A stretch of 64,000 bases of DNA, taken from the NCBI RefSeq assembly GCF_004799665.1, contig NZ_CP031310.1, positions 2,410,887 through 2,474,886 of the forward strand, written 5' to 3'. A program made the position numbers and the translations under genes. The notes beneath the pieces are model-generated. The model was not told the DNA's origin, did not search any database, and saw only the letters and a list, made by a program, of their open reading frames with translations. This document shows, in pieces, positions 16,575 to 26,209 of the stretch (position 1 is its first letter; the number at the start of each line of letters is the position of its first letter). The DNA is from Halapricum salinum. Lineage in GTDB: Archaea > Halobacteriota > Halobacteria > Halobacteriales > Haloarculaceae.

Positions 16575-17405
16575 TCAGCGGTCGTCGCCATCAGCCACGG
16601 CGTCCGCGTGCGCGAAGACGAACTCCCGGAGGAGTTTCGATCCGAGGACTGCGGCTTGGCCGTCGTCCCGATCGTTGACTTCGACGATGTCACACCCCAC
16701 TGCCTTGGGTGCGACCGCCCGGACCACTCGCTGCATCTCTCGGGGGGCGAGTCCGAACGGTTCGAGCGTCCCGGTCCCGGGTGCGTAGCCCGGATCCGCG
16801 GCGTCGATGTCGACGCTCAGGTATACCTCCCGATCGCCGACGTCCGGTTCCCACTCTTCGACCGCGTCCGGCGGGACGACCGTTACGTCCTCACGCTCGG
16901 CGCGCTCCCACTCGGCTTCGCTCCCGGCACGGCCGCCCAGGATCACGACTTCCTCGGCGACGTCGAGGGCGTGTCTGCTCACCGTTGCGTGGCTGTAGGG
17001 GTCGCCGCCGAACGACTCACGGAGGTCGAGGTGGGCGTCCAGACAGACCACGACGTCGGGTTCGAGCGCCCGGACCGCCGCGACCGTCACGGTGTGTTCG
17101 CCACCCAGGACGAGTGGCGTCGCTCCGTCGTCTCGCACGTCGGCGACCGTCCCCGAGAGAAAGGTCAGGTACTCCTCGACGTCACCACCCGGCCGGACGT
17201 CGCCGTGATCGTGGACGGCGAGATCGGTAAAACGGCTCTCGGTGTAGTGGTCATAGTCCTCGAAGGAGTCCGCGACAGCGCGCATCCGTCGCGGCCCGAA
17301 GCGCGTCCCCGGTTGGTAAGTCGTCGACCGATCCAGCGGCGCGCCGACGAGGACGTACTCGGCAACGTCACGGTCGGCGTTCGCGCCCGGGAATCCTGCA
17401 ACCAC
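16575..17405 (-). CDS. speB: Agmatinase-family ureohydrolase, probably acting in eIF5A modification
   Basis: Binuclear manganese ureohydrolase of 276 residues. The metal ligands are visible as GGEHT, DAHLDLRE and SVDIDAADPGYAPG, all in the expected order. The GTG start at 17405 lies two bases after the eIF5A stop, so eIF5A and this enzyme are one operon. In Haloferax, eIF5A is thought to be modified by deoxyhypusine synthase attaching agmatine, with an agmatinase-like enzyme then removing the guanidino group; this gene pairing fits that scheme (family knowledge). Free agmatine hydrolysis to putrescine is the alternative. Confidence 0.9.
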   Translation of the reverse strand: MVAGFPGANADRDVAEYVLVGAPLDRSTTYQPGTRFGPRRMRAVADSFEDYDHYTESRFTDLAVHDHGDVRPGGDVEEYLTFLSGTVADVRDDGATPLVLGGEHTVTVAAVRALEPDVVVCLDAHLDLRESFGGDPYSHATVSRHALDVAEEVVILGGRAGSEAEWERAEREDVTVVPPDAVEEWEPDVGDREVYLSVDIDAADPGYAPGTGTLEPFGLAPREMQRVVRAVAPKAVGCDIVEVNDRDDGQAAVLGSKLLREFVFAHADAVADGDDR

Positions 17406-17407
17406 AG

Positions 17408-17782
17408 TCAGACGATCTTGCGCTGACCCTCGTACTCGAGGAACTCGATCTCGTCGTCGGGGCTGACGTCCGCGTCGTCGGGCGTGACCATCACGAAGGT
17501 CTCGTAGGTTTCGAGGTCCATGACCTGCAGTTCGTCGCCGTCGACGTTGACGACCTGGCCCTGCTTGCGCTCGATGATCGGGACCCACACCTTCGCGTCC
17601 ACGGGCTGGCTGAGCGAGCGCTTCTTGCCGTCGAAGACGCCCTTGCCTTCGATCCGAGCTTTCGCGCTGCCGTGTTTGCCGGGCTTGGCCGTGCTGTAGG
17701 CAGTGATCTTACACGGCGTGTCGTCCATCATCACGTAGCTTCCTTCGTCGAGTTCGCGAACCTCAGTCTGCTCTTTCGCCAT
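17408..17782 (-). CDS. eif5a: Translation initiation/elongation factor aIF5A
   Basis: Archaeal IF5A of 124 residues, which relieves ribosome stalling at difficult peptide bonds such as polyproline. The N-terminal SH3-like domain carries the modification loop [13 protein letters not shown] with the hypusine-site lysine at Lys36. The C-terminal OB-fold domain starts near residue 70 ([20 protein letters not shown]). All conserved loop residues are intact, so post-translational modification is expected. The downstream ureohydrolase, two bases away, is a good candidate for part of that modification. Confidence 0.96.
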   Translation of the reverse strand: MAKEQTEVRELDEGSYVMMDDTPCKITAYSTAKPGKHGSAKARIEGKGVFDGKKRSLSQPVDAKVWVPIIERKQGQVVNVDGDELQVMDLETYETFVMVTPDDADVSPDDEIEFLEYEGQRKIV

Positions 17783-17849
17783 GTCGCGTCGTTGCCTCCC
17801 GGCCAGTATAAACGGTTTGGAACGCTACCGCGCGTGAAATCGATCGTAC

Positions 17850-18251
17850 TTACTGCCCGAGCTGCCGTTCGGCCGCCTGAACCGTCGCGGCCGTCTTCCC
17901 CTCGTAGCCCGCCTTTCGTGACCGTCGCTGGAAGGCGTTCTGCACGACGGCGCTGGTATCGTCACCGACGACTCGGACTACGTCACCGACGTCCATCGTT
18001 TTGAGTTGTTGCTGGGCGTCCTGAATCGGTTTGGCCGCCTCGGGTGAAGGTGGTCGGAACGTCGAGATGTCGTTGATGATCGCGAAGCCCGAGTCCAGCT
18101 CTCCGGCCGCAGCGAGCGTCTCGTCGGCTGCGACCTTCATTTGCTGTTCTTCCAGCGCGCCACTAAACGACAAGTACAGCGTGTTGGTCCGCTCGTCCGC
18201 CCGAATCTCGTAGGAACCGTCGCCGTCGAACGTGGTCTCTTCGATTGCCAT
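17850..18251 (-). CDS. SpoIIAA-like (STAS-related) domain protein
   Basis: Small acidic soluble protein of 133 residues. The pattern of strands and helices, DGSYEIRADERTNTLYLSFS, then EEQQMKVAADETLAAAGEL and SGFAIINDISTFRP, matches the SpoIIAA-like fold, a lipid- or protein-binding relative of STAS domains. No phosphorylatable STAS serine motif is evident. In-frame starts at 18275 (ATG) and 18287 (GTG) would add 8 or 12 residues; none has a good ribosome-binding site, so the choice is uncertain. It follows the large exporter gene on the same strand. Confidence 0.72.
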   Translation of the reverse strand: MAIEETTFDGDGSYEIRADERTNTLYLSFSGALEEQQMKVAADETLAAAGELDSGFAIINDISTFRPPSPEAAKPIQDAQQQLKTMDVGDVVRVVGDDTSAVVQNAFQRRSRKAGYEGKTAATVQAAERQLGQ

Positions 18252-18314
18252 ATCCCACTGTTCGTCCACGTGCATATGCCAGTGCACCCAAACGAGTTAG
18301 GAAACGGCTGAAAT

Positions 18315-21173
18315 TCAGTCGTCGGTCGGGACTTCGGTCGTCTGGCTGGCCGTCGATTCGACGTCGAGTTTCTCACTCGGGCCGACGAAGCGCGTCCAGA
18401 CGATGAGCAGGCTCGGCAGGACGAGCACGCTGGCGAGGAACGCGTAGATGATCGTCAGGCCGGTGATGATCCCGAACTGCTGGAGCGCCGGTAGCAGCGC
18501 GAACGCCAGCGTCCCGAAGCCGCCGACGGTCGTCGCGGCACTTCCCAGCAGCGCGCCACCCGTACCGGTCACGGAGCGGTCGAGCGCCTCCCAGGCCGAC
18601 TCGTGGCGGTCCAGCTCCTGGTTGTAGCGTTCCGAGATGTGGATACTGTAGGCGACGCCCAGCCCGACGGTGAGGCTGGTGATCATCCCCGTCAGGACGT
18701 TGAACGGGATCCCGACGAGGTACATCGTTCCCAGGATCCAGGCGACGCTCAACACCACAGGCAAGAGCGTGACGAATCCGAGCGTCGCGCTGCCGTCAGT
18801 CACCCGATAGACGATCATCAGGAACGCGATGATCGCGACGAGGGTGATCAGCAGGCTCTCGATGACGGTGTCGAGCAACTGGTCCTGGACGATCTCGAAG
18901 AGGATCGTCTGGCCCGTCGCGACCGCTCGCAACTCGCTCCCGTCTTCGATCGACGTGGCGACGGCTCGCATCTCGGACGTCGTTTCCGACCCACTGGCAG
19001 TCCCCTTGATCCCGACGTTGATCCGTGCGGCCTCGTATGCGCCGCTTTCGGTCCGGTAGAGAACGTTGCCAGCACTCTGCGGGTTGACCTCGAACAGCGC
19101 GTCGTAGACGCGCGTGAGGTTCTCCTCGGGGATCCCGTCGCCGTCGGTGTCGGCTGCGGTGACGACCTCCCTGAACTCGCTATTCCCGTTCGTGCCAGCC
19201 AGCGTCTCGTTGATGACCGTCAGCGGCGTCTGGACCGAGGCCTGTCCGCCCGAGAGCTTCAGGGTCACGTTCGAGGTCGCCGCTTCGGTCTGTGCCGCTT
19301 TGATCCGATCGAGCGATCCGTCTGCGGCCACGTCCCCTCGTATCAGGATGTCCGCCTGTGAGTCCTCGCGCTGGAATCGCTCGTTGACGAACTCCAGGTT
19401 CTGTTTGGTCCGGTAGTCGCCCGGCGCGAACGGTTCGGGGAGGTCTTTCAGCCAGTCGGGCGGATCGTCGGCCAGGAAGTCCTCGTTCGAGAAGGACGTA
19501 TCGACCTGCGTGGCCCCGTACGCGCCCAGTGCGCTGACGACGAGCGCGATCGCGATCACGACGTAGGCCGACCGCTTGGCCCCGATCGACCCGATCTTCA
19601 GGCCGTCGCTCAGTCGCCCCCCGCCGGTCCCGATGGCGCGTTTCTTCCGGTCGAATCCTCGATTCTCGAGGAAGCCGTCGATCTCGATCTTCAGCGCGGG
19701 CGTCAGCACACCGAAGATCAGGAAGGCGGCCAGGATCCCGAACGAGGAGACGACGCCGAAGTCCTGGATCGGCGGCAGCGGGCTGATGAGATTCGACATG
19801 AAGCCGATGACCGTCGTCGCGGTTACCAGCGCTAGCGCGATGCCGACGCCGGAGAGCGCGACCTTCATCGACCCGCGGAGGTCGCCGTTGCCCATCTCGA
19901 AGCGCTCCTCGCGGTGGCGCATGAAGATGTGGATCGCGTAGTCGATCGACAGCCCGATCAGGAGGACGGGCACGGCGATGAAGATCTGGTTGAAGTCGAT
20001 CCCCAGCCAGCCCATGAAGCCGAACGTCCAGATCAACACCGCGAAGATTCCGACGACGCCCAGGATGATGTCCAGCAGGTCACGGTAGCCGACCGCCAGC
20101 GCGATCAGCACGAATAACAGCGCCAGCGGGCCGACGATCGTCATGCTGTCGGTCATCGACTGGTTGATCTCGTCGGTGATGATCCCGCTGCCGAAGATGA
20201 CCATCGAGAGTTCGCCCTCGGTATCGTCGGCGACCTCCTGCATCGCTAGCTGGGCGTCGGTGATCTCCTGGGTCGCCGTACCACCGCCGACTGCCGGCGA
20301 ATCGGTCTGCTGGGTCACCAGGATGACCGTCGCGTCGGCTGTGTTCGACCCCGGCTCGTAGTAGCCACCGGTCGGCATGAATCCGAGCGCCTGGTCGGCC
20401 CTCGGATTCTGTTCAGGATCGAGTGTTCGACCGATGAGTCCGTCGATCTGCGTGGCGTTCAGTCGCTCCAGTGCCTGTATCTGCCGATCGAGGGATACCT
20501 CGCCGCTGCCACTCCCGCTCCTGAGTGCTTGCCACTCCTCGGCCAGCATCTCGTCTGCCGCGTCCGCGGCGATCTGGGCTCGCTCCTGTTGGCTCGTCGC
20601 GTTGCGGAACGCCTGGACTGCGGCTTCGAACTGCCCGTAGTCAGTGTCGCCCAGCCTGATCGGCGTACTCGAATTCAACTGATCGAAGACAGCTCTGGTC
20701 GGTGTCTCCGTGTCTGTGGCGGCCGTCTGAATCCCCCGCTGGATCGCACTGTCCGTTCGGGTCAGTGTCCGGTTGGTCTGCTCGAATATCGCACGCTGAG
20801 CCAGCACGTTCGGAACGCCGACCGTCGGTGGTTGCTCCGCGGACTCGTTGATCAGTGATCCACTCACTCTGGAGTCGGCGCGCAGGCGCTGTTGGTATTC
20901 CAGCATCTCGATCAGCGACGACTTCGAGAGGACGTTGTCGCCTCTGACGATGACCTGTACCGATGTCGCGTTCTCCGAGCCAGTCGTGAAGTTGCCATCG
21001 ATGTAGTTCGACGCCTTCAATTCCGGCGTATCTGACTGGAACTGCCCAAGAGAGGACTCCTGTTCGACTGCCCCCGCCCCCGCGCCGATCGCGAGCGTCA
21101 GGAGGACCATCACGGCGATCGCGATCCGCGTGTGGCTCGTCACTGCGCCGACGACTCGATCGACCGCGCTCAC
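18315..21173 (-). CDS. RND superfamily (MMPL type) exporter
   Basis: Membrane transporter of 952 residues with a GTG start. It has the RND plan of two repeated halves: TM1 at about residues 15-35, an external domain to about 345, then a bundle of helices (PLALLFVLIALAVGY to about 505); the second half has a TM near 545, an external domain to about 770, and a final five-helix bundle to about 930. The GLSIDYAIHIFMRHREER and GLGVAYSIHISERYNQE elements are the paired TM4-type motifs. Proton-driven export of lipids or hydrophobic compounds is likely. An imperfect TTGACT palindrome lies upstream (21361-21380). Confidence 0.92.
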   Translation of the reverse strand: MSAVDRVVGAVTSHTRIAIAVMVLLTLAIGAGAGAVEQESSLGQFQSDTPELKASNYIDGNFTTGSENATSVQVIVRGDNVLSKSSLIEMLEYQQRLRADSRVSGSLINESAEQPPTVGVPNVLAQRAIFEQTNRTLTRTDSAIQRGIQTAATDTETPTRAVFDQLNSSTPIRLGDTDYGQFEAAVQAFRNATSQQERAQIAADAADEMLAEEWQALRSGSGSGEVSLDRQIQALERLNATQIDGLIGRTLDPEQNPRADQALGFMPTGGYYEPGSNTADATVILVTQQTDSPAVGGGTATQEITDAQLAMQEVADDTEGELSMVIFGSGIITDEINQSMTDSMTIVGPLALLFVLIALAVGYRDLLDIILGVVGIFAVLIWTFGFMGWLGIDFNQIFIAVPVLLIGLSIDYAIHIFMRHREERFEMGNGDLRGSMKVALSGVGIALALVTATTVIGFMSNLISPLPPIQDFGVVSSFGILAAFLIFGVLTPALKIEIDGFLENRGFDRKKRAIGTGGGRLSDGLKIGSIGAKRSAYVVIAIALVVSALGAYGATQVDTSFSNEDFLADDPPDWLKDLPEPFAPGDYRTKQNLEFVNERFQREDSQADILIRGDVAADGSLDRIKAAQTEAATSNVTLKLSGGQASVQTPLTVINETLAGTNGNSEFREVVTAADTDGDGIPEENLTRVYDALFEVNPQSAGNVLYRTESGAYEAARINVGIKGTASGSETTSEMRAVATSIEDGSELRAVATGQTILFEIVQDQLLDTVIESLLITLVAIIAFLMIVYRVTDGSATLGFVTLLPVVLSVAWILGTMYLVGIPFNVLTGMITSLTVGLGVAYSIHISERYNQELDRHESAWEALDRSVTGTGGALLGSAATTVGGFGTLAFALLPALQQFGIITGLTIIYAFLASVLVLPSLLIVWTRFVGPSEKLDVESTASQTTEVPTDD

Positions 21174-21514
21174 CGTCTCACCTCGCGTTCTAACGTTGTT
21201 GTTACTCGCATACTAACTATCTTGGAATGTGACGGAGACAGTTATATGTCTGGCGGTCTCGGTCGACACGATATCGAAAGGAACGGAAGGAGAGACCGAG
21301 TGCCTCTGACATATCCGTTACCGCTGTCATACGACCGGTGGGGAAAGCCCCGCCAGCGTATTGACTAACCAGTCAGTCAATATAATTCTTTTGGGGTGTC
21401 GTCTGTAACAACTACCGTTGTCGTGTGTCGTTCCGGATTGGCCCGTCCCTCGTGGGTTATCGGTGGCGATAATTCGTAGCAAATAGTTTAGTGATACTCT
21501 TCGAGCATACTCGT
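21174..21514. other. 341-bp divergent intergenic region
   Basis: Gene-free gap between the minus-strand exporter and a plus-strand orphan gene. It is noticeably AT-richer than the surroundings, particularly 21361-21395 and 21470-21495. It contains the TTGACT palindrome at 21361-21380 and AT-rich TATA-like stretches on both strands. The long leader (about 190 bp) in front of the exporter GTG holds no convincing small gene. A plus-strand open frame at 21132-21368 has no typical haloarchaeal composition. Confidence 0.6.
21361..21380. promoter_or_regulatory. Imperfect palindromic operator, TetR-like
   Basis: TTGACTAACCAGTCAGTCAA is symmetric at 16 of 20 positions, with perfect TTGACT/AGTCAA ends. 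It abuts the AT-rich stretch TATAATTCTTTT, which can serve as a TATA region in the minus direction toward the exporter gene or in the plus direction toward the orphan gene. MMPL exporters are often controlled by TetR-family repressors that bind sites of this kind; no such regulator gene lies in the window, so the assignment is inference. Confidence 0.5.
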
Positions 21515-21835
21515 ATGAACGACGATCCTGTTGACGAGATCCGCCGGAACGCAGTTCGAATTCTCGAAGAGATGTGCGTCGATGGTGCGAGCGATTCGTT
21601 TCACTGGTCGATTTCGTTTCATCATCCGCACACAGGTCACGGTGACGGGCCGTTCAGTGGCCTTCGAGTTGGGCTGAAGAGTGGACTTCTATCGAGCACG
21701 TATCACGTTGATCAACTCCACGTACGAAGTGTCCAAGGCCACGAATACTCGGTAGAACACCAGCATACAGAGACGTTTGACTCACTCGAAGCAGCGATTC
21801 AGAATCTTAACTATCGGGCAGAACGCATGCATTAG
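21515..21835 (+). CDS. Orphan hypothetical protein of lower GC content
   Basis: Soluble 106-residue protein starting at the ATG at 21515 (MNDDPVDEIRRNAVRILEEM). It is rich in His (HHPHTGHGDG and VEHQHTETF), has no membrane segment, and I recognise no family. Base composition is close to half GC, clearly below the neighbouring genes, and codons ending in A or T are common. That points to recent acquisition or relaxed selection. The distance to neighbours (divergent from the exporter, convergent on the ferredoxin) means it stands alone. Confidence 0.6.
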   Translation: MNDDPVDEIRRNAVRILEEMCVDGASDSFHWSISFHHPHTGHGDGPFSGLRVGLKSGLLSSTYHVDQLHVRSVQGHEYSVEHQHTETFDSLEAAIQNLNYRAERMH

Positions 21836-21956
21836 CGCGGAAGGAGACCCGCTCACTGCCAAAACCTCTGCCAACTTAATCCGGAACCACACACTCTGTC
21901 CTCTGAGCGTCGTGCCCGCGAAAACAGATCTCGGACTGCCGCGTATACTCGTCGTG

Positions 21957-22535
21957 TCAGGGCTGCTCGCCGGTCTCCAGCGTGAAGTCCGTCGTCGGGT
22001 AGGCCGTACACGTCAGGCAGTAGCCTTTCTCCATCTCGTCGTCGGAGAGGGTCTCGTTGTTGCTGTGTTGGATGAAATCACTCGCAGGGCCGCCATCGAT
22101 GTGGCCCGCACAGGAGAGACATTGCCCCTGTCTGCAGGCGTAGGGCATGTCGTAGCCCTCGTCTTCGCCGGCTTCCAGTAGCGTCTCGTTGTTCGCGACT
22201 TCGATCGTCTCGCCTTCCTTGGCGAACTCGATCTCGAAGTACTCGACCTCGTCCTCGCTGATCGCGTCGGGGTCGAAGCCCGCCTCTTCTTCCTCGCCCT
22301 CTGCGAGTTCGCCCTCGGACTCACCCGTCGCGATCGCGCCGGCCGGTGCACCGCCGCCGATACCGCGGTTGTACGGCTCGGGAAAGTCCGTCTCCGGGAC
22401 GGACGCGGCCCGTTTTTCGAGCACGTCCTGGGAGATGTCCTCGGTCGCCTCCCAGCCCGTGCCCTTCGCGAAGTGGAGCACGACCGCACCGAGGGTCATC
22501 GCGAGCCCGAGCGCGACACCCAGTGTCTGAACCAT
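21957..22535 (-). CDS. fdx: Membrane-anchored 2Fe-2S ferredoxin
   Basis: Plant-type ferredoxin of 192 residues with an N-terminal transmembrane helix (about residues 4-22). A long Gly/Glu-rich linker leads to the ferredoxin domain from about residue 95. Cluster ligands are Cys134, Cys139 and Cys142 in the CRQGQCLSC loop, with Cys173 (or Cys176) in GYCLTC as fourth ligand. The halophilic ferredoxin acidic character is present. The membrane tether suggests electron delivery to or from a membrane redox enzyme. It converges on the orphan gene and stands apart from 6-phosphogluconate dehydrogenase. Confidence 0.9.
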   Translation of the reverse strand: MVQTLGVALGLAMTLGAVVLHFAKGTGWEATEDISQDVLEKRAASVPETDFPEPYNRGIGGGAPAGAIATGESEGELAEGEEEEAGFDPDAISEDEVEYFEIEFAKEGETIEVANNETLLEAGEDEGYDMPYACRQGQCLSCAGHIDGGPASDFIQHSNNETLSDDEMEKGYCLTCTAYPTTDFTLETGEQP

Positions 22536-22605
22536 GTGGCCGGCTACGGAACAGGGGTTTAACTAACTGTTGTTTCCACAGCAGGGTCGCGGTCCCGCGG
22601 TCGTC

Positions 22606-23514
22606 TCAATCCTGGCGCGCGACCTCGTGCCGACCGAACCCGTACCGCAGCCGATTGGCCAGCCGCCGGGCAAATCGCCCCTCACCATCACCGCTCGCCC
22701 GGGAGTCGAAGCGCTCGGCCAGCGCCTGGTAGATCAGCGGTACCGGCACTTCCTGTTCGAGCGCCTCCTGGACGGTCCAGGTCCCGGTCGAACCACCGGC
22801 CACGTGGTCGGCGACGTCGCCGAGGTCGTTGCCCTCCTCGCGGAACGCCTCCTCGCAGAGTTCGAGCAGCCACGAGCGGATCACCGCACCGTTGTTCCAC
22901 GTGCGCGCGACCGCCTCCAGGTCCAGATCGTACCGGCCGTTCGCGAGCAACTCGAAGCCCTCGCCGTAGGCCTGCATCAGTGCGTATTCGACGCCGTTGT
23001 GGACCATCTTCACGTAGTGGCCCGACCCGACCGGTCCCATCCGGTCGTGGCCCGCCGGCCCGGTCGCGACCGCGTCGAACGCCGGCACCAACCCTTCGTA
23101 GGCCCACTCCGGGCCGCCGACCATCATCGAAAAGCCCGCCTCGGCGCTGGCAGGCCCGCCACTGGTCCCGCAGTCGAGATACGCCGCGTCGATCGACTCC
23201 GCGCGCCGGATCGAGTGCTCGAAGTAGGAGTTGCCGCCGTCGATCACGATGTCCTCCTCGTCGAGGTGCGGGTCGAGTTCGTCCAGCGCGGCGTCGACCG
23301 GGTCGCCCGAGGGCACGACCAGCCAGATGCGCTTGGGAGCCGACAGCTGCTGTGCCAGATCCGGGATCGATTCCGCGGGCGTGATACCATCTTCGGCCGC
23401 CGCGGCGACTGTGTCGGGGTCGACGTCGTAGCCGACGACCTCGTGACCGCCCTCGCGCAGTCGGTCGGCGACGATTCGCCCCATCCGTCCGAGTCCGAGT
23501 ACACCGATTTCCAT
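22606..23514 (-). CDS. gnd: 6-Phosphogluconate dehydrogenase, decarboxylating (short form)
   Basis: Enzyme of 302 residues that oxidises and decarboxylates 6-phosphogluconate to ribulose 5-phosphate. The dinucleotide motif GVLGLGRMGRIVADRL opens the protein; IDGGNSYFEHSIRRAE and CGTSGGPASAEAGFSMMVGG are substrate-binding signatures; the catalytic lysine is Lys169 in GSGHYVKMVHNGVEYA. The length is that of the short YqeC/GndA-like class, which is what haloarchaea use for pentose supply. A TATA-like ATTTTTAAGG (minus strand, 23588-23579) is about 65 bp before the ATG. Confidence 0.93.
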   Translation of the reverse strand: MEIGVLGLGRMGRIVADRLREGGHEVVGYDVDPDTVAAAAEDGITPAESIPDLAQQLSAPKRIWLVVPSGDPVDAALDELDPHLDEEDIVIDGGNSYFEHSIRRAESIDAAYLDCGTSGGPASAEAGFSMMVGGPEWAYEGLVPAFDAVATGPAGHDRMGPVGSGHYVKMVHNGVEYALMQAYGEGFELLANGRYDLDLEAVARTWNNGAVIRSWLLELCEEAFREEGNDLGDVADHVAGGSTGTWTVQEALEQEVPVPLIYQALAERFDSRASGDGEGRFARRLANRLRYGFGRHEVARQD

Positions 23515-23835
23515 GCCTGGACCTCGCCTGCCCCCGATAGTAGGGTTTGTGATTCGCTACGCACGAGTAACTCCTGCCCTTAAAAATCATTAACAATAAT
23601 GAGGATACGCCGACTCAGCGGGTCGTTTTCCCGACTGAGAATACGGTTTGGGTCTTTTCACCCTCAGAAAAACGCCAGAGGGCGGCAGTTTCAGCAGAAC
23701 GATGGCAAATCTTTATGTACGACCCCGATACAGGATGTGCCAGGCACGCCGAGCGGGCACAGTCGGGCAAGCCGACGTGGATCGGTCGTTCGATCCACCG
23801 GAGCGCGCTGGCGTGTGCAAGAACACAAACCAACC
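23515..23835. other. 321-bp divergent region upstream of gnd and the pilin gene
   Basis: Gene-free gap between two divergent genes. It is AT-rich around 23579-23602, where the minus-strand TATA of gnd probably sits. On the plus strand, a CTTTATG element at 23711-23717 may be the pilin TATA box, giving a leader of about 90 nt. The in-frame extension of the pilin gene through this gap to 23599 is basic and unlike the protein, so it was not counted as coding. Confidence 0.55.
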
Positions 23836-24285
23836 ATGAAACTGAAACAGTTCTTTACAGACGACGACGCAGTCAGTCCGGTCATCGGCGTAATTCTGAT
23901 GGTCGCGATCACGGTCATTCTCGCGGCCGTCATCGCGTCGTTCGTCCTCGGACTCGGGCAGAGTACAGGTAACACCGCACCGTCGATCACGTTCAGTGAG
24001 GATTATGACTCGGATACGCCGTCGCTCACAATCTCGGTGACTAACGTCGGCGACACCGTTGAGGCAGGCGATGTTTACCTGCGTGGCACCGGTGATGGCG
24101 CTACGCTGGATCAGAGCTTGAATAACTACGACGGCAGCACGAATGCCGAGAGCGAACTGACGGCTGGAATGAACTTCGTAGTCGACAGCCCAGGTCCGGG
24201 CTCCGCATATGACATCGACGTCATCTACGACCCTGGCGACGGTGACTCCTCGACGCTGACGACGTTCACCGGCCCCGACGCGTAA
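23836..24285 (+). CDS. Archaeal type IV pilin (PilA-like, DUF1628)
   Basis: Secreted pilin subunit of 149 residues. A short basic-acidic leader (MKLKQFFTDDDA) is followed by the family hallmark VSPVIGVILMVAITVILAAV, the hydrophobic helix that packs in the pilus core after cleavage by prepilin peptidase. The mature part (about residues 40-149) is Asp, Ser, Thr and Gly-rich and beta-structured, as in haloarchaeal adhesion pilins. The ATG at 23836 is the one directly before the leader. No secretion ATPase or platform gene is in the window, which is usual for stand-alone pilin genes. Confidence 0.93.
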   Translation: MKLKQFFTDDDAVSPVIGVILMVAITVILAAVIASFVLGLGQSTGNTAPSITFSEDYDSDTPSLTISVTNVGDTVEAGDVYLRGTGDGATLDQSLNNYDGSTNAESELTAGMNFVVDSPGPGSAYDIDVIYDPGDGDSSTLTTFTGPDA

Positions 24286-24431
24286 TCGACCCACCACTTT
24301 TCCGTTTTATTCGACCCGGTAGCCGCAGCACTCTCGGCCCCCGCAGAACAAACCCGGAACACGCTGTCGACCGTTGACACGCGACGGAATGATAGGCCTT
24401 TTAGGCGGCCTGGGCGTCCGTGTAGACGATA

Positions 24432-25709
<1,278 letters not shown>

Positions 25710-25712
25710 AAC

Positions 25713-25744
25713 GTTTTTCGTCCTCTGGCGGCACAGCCGCCAGA
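25713..25744 (+). terminator. Probable icd terminator
   Basis: Four bases after the icd stop comes a GTTTTTCG run (25713-25720), followed by the perfect hairpin TCTGGCGGC-ACA-GCCGCCAGA (25724-25744). Archaeal termination depends mainly on T-runs, so the T5 tract is the likely signal and the hairpin may stabilise the 3' end. Confidence 0.55.
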
Positions 25745-25810
25745 ACCTCGAGAAGCTCTCGTCACGTGGACCCCTTTCTCTTGCTGGCTAGGAGTTGACG
25801 CAGCAGCCCC

Positions 25811-25893
25811 CAAGCAGGGAAAGCCCTCGCCTCGCTGGCTAGGAATCGGAGACTGCAACGTCAACAAGCAGGGAAAGCCCTCGCCTCGCTGGC
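25811..25893. repeat. Two perfect 29-bp direct repeats
   Basis: Identical 29-bp copies at 25811-25839 and 25865-25893 contain the core GGGAAAGCCCTCGCCTCG and are separated by 25 bp. A partial relative, GCTGGCTAGGA, occurs at 25783-25793 and 25834-25844, giving an overall 51-54-bp periodicity. The GAAAGCCC core recurs inverted at 26316-26322 (GGGCTTTC) and in the stem at 12523-12535. Only two units exist, so this is not a CRISPR array. Confidence 0.75.
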
Positions 25894-25970
25894 GGCCGCT
25901 GAGCGACATATCCTCACTGCGTTCGGATAGTGGTCGCTCACCGACGCTCTTTCAGCGCCAGCGAGTCTCG

Positions 25971-26209
25971 CCCTTTCAATCCACCAGGGACAACAGCAGC
26001 ACCGCACAGCAGGCCTGCCCTTCCCCGGGTCGCGCGCTGAAACGCGCTTCCCGGCCACGGCGGGGCGGTCAGGAAGCGTGTTCCGGCGTCCTGCGGAGCG
26101 AAGCGACGCAGGGCTCGCGAGAGCTTGCTCTCGCGGCGCCAACGCGCCGGAACTGGGGAGGTGTGGGGCCACAATATTGCGGTTGCAGCCCCCTGGAGGA
26201 TTGAAAGGG
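25971..26209. repeat. 239-bp segment bounded by 19-bp inverted repeats
   Basis: CCCTTTCAATCCACCAGGG (25971-25989) is matched by CCCTGGAGGATTGAAAGGG (26191-26209), complementary at 18 of 19 positions. The enclosed 200 bp is GC-rich and non-coding. The arrangement could be a MITE-like non-autonomous element or a long-range RNA stem. No target-site duplication is obvious at the edges. Confidence 0.5.

Noticed and set aside
21132-21368. A 78-codon plus-strand frame overlapping the start of the RND exporter
   Set aside because: Overlaps the exporter coding start, has no motif and a basic composition; it also spans the promoter region.
23599-23835. N-terminal extension of the pilin gene to 23599
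   Set aside because: It would bury the prepilin leader, which must be at the N-terminus, and its sequence is basic and not pilin-like.
25811-25893. Possible mini CRISPR array (29-bp repeats, 25-bp spacer)
   Set aside because: Only two repeats, no cas genes, no further units, and the repeat does not resemble haloarchaeal CRISPR repeats; the core belongs to a dispersed intergenic sequence type.
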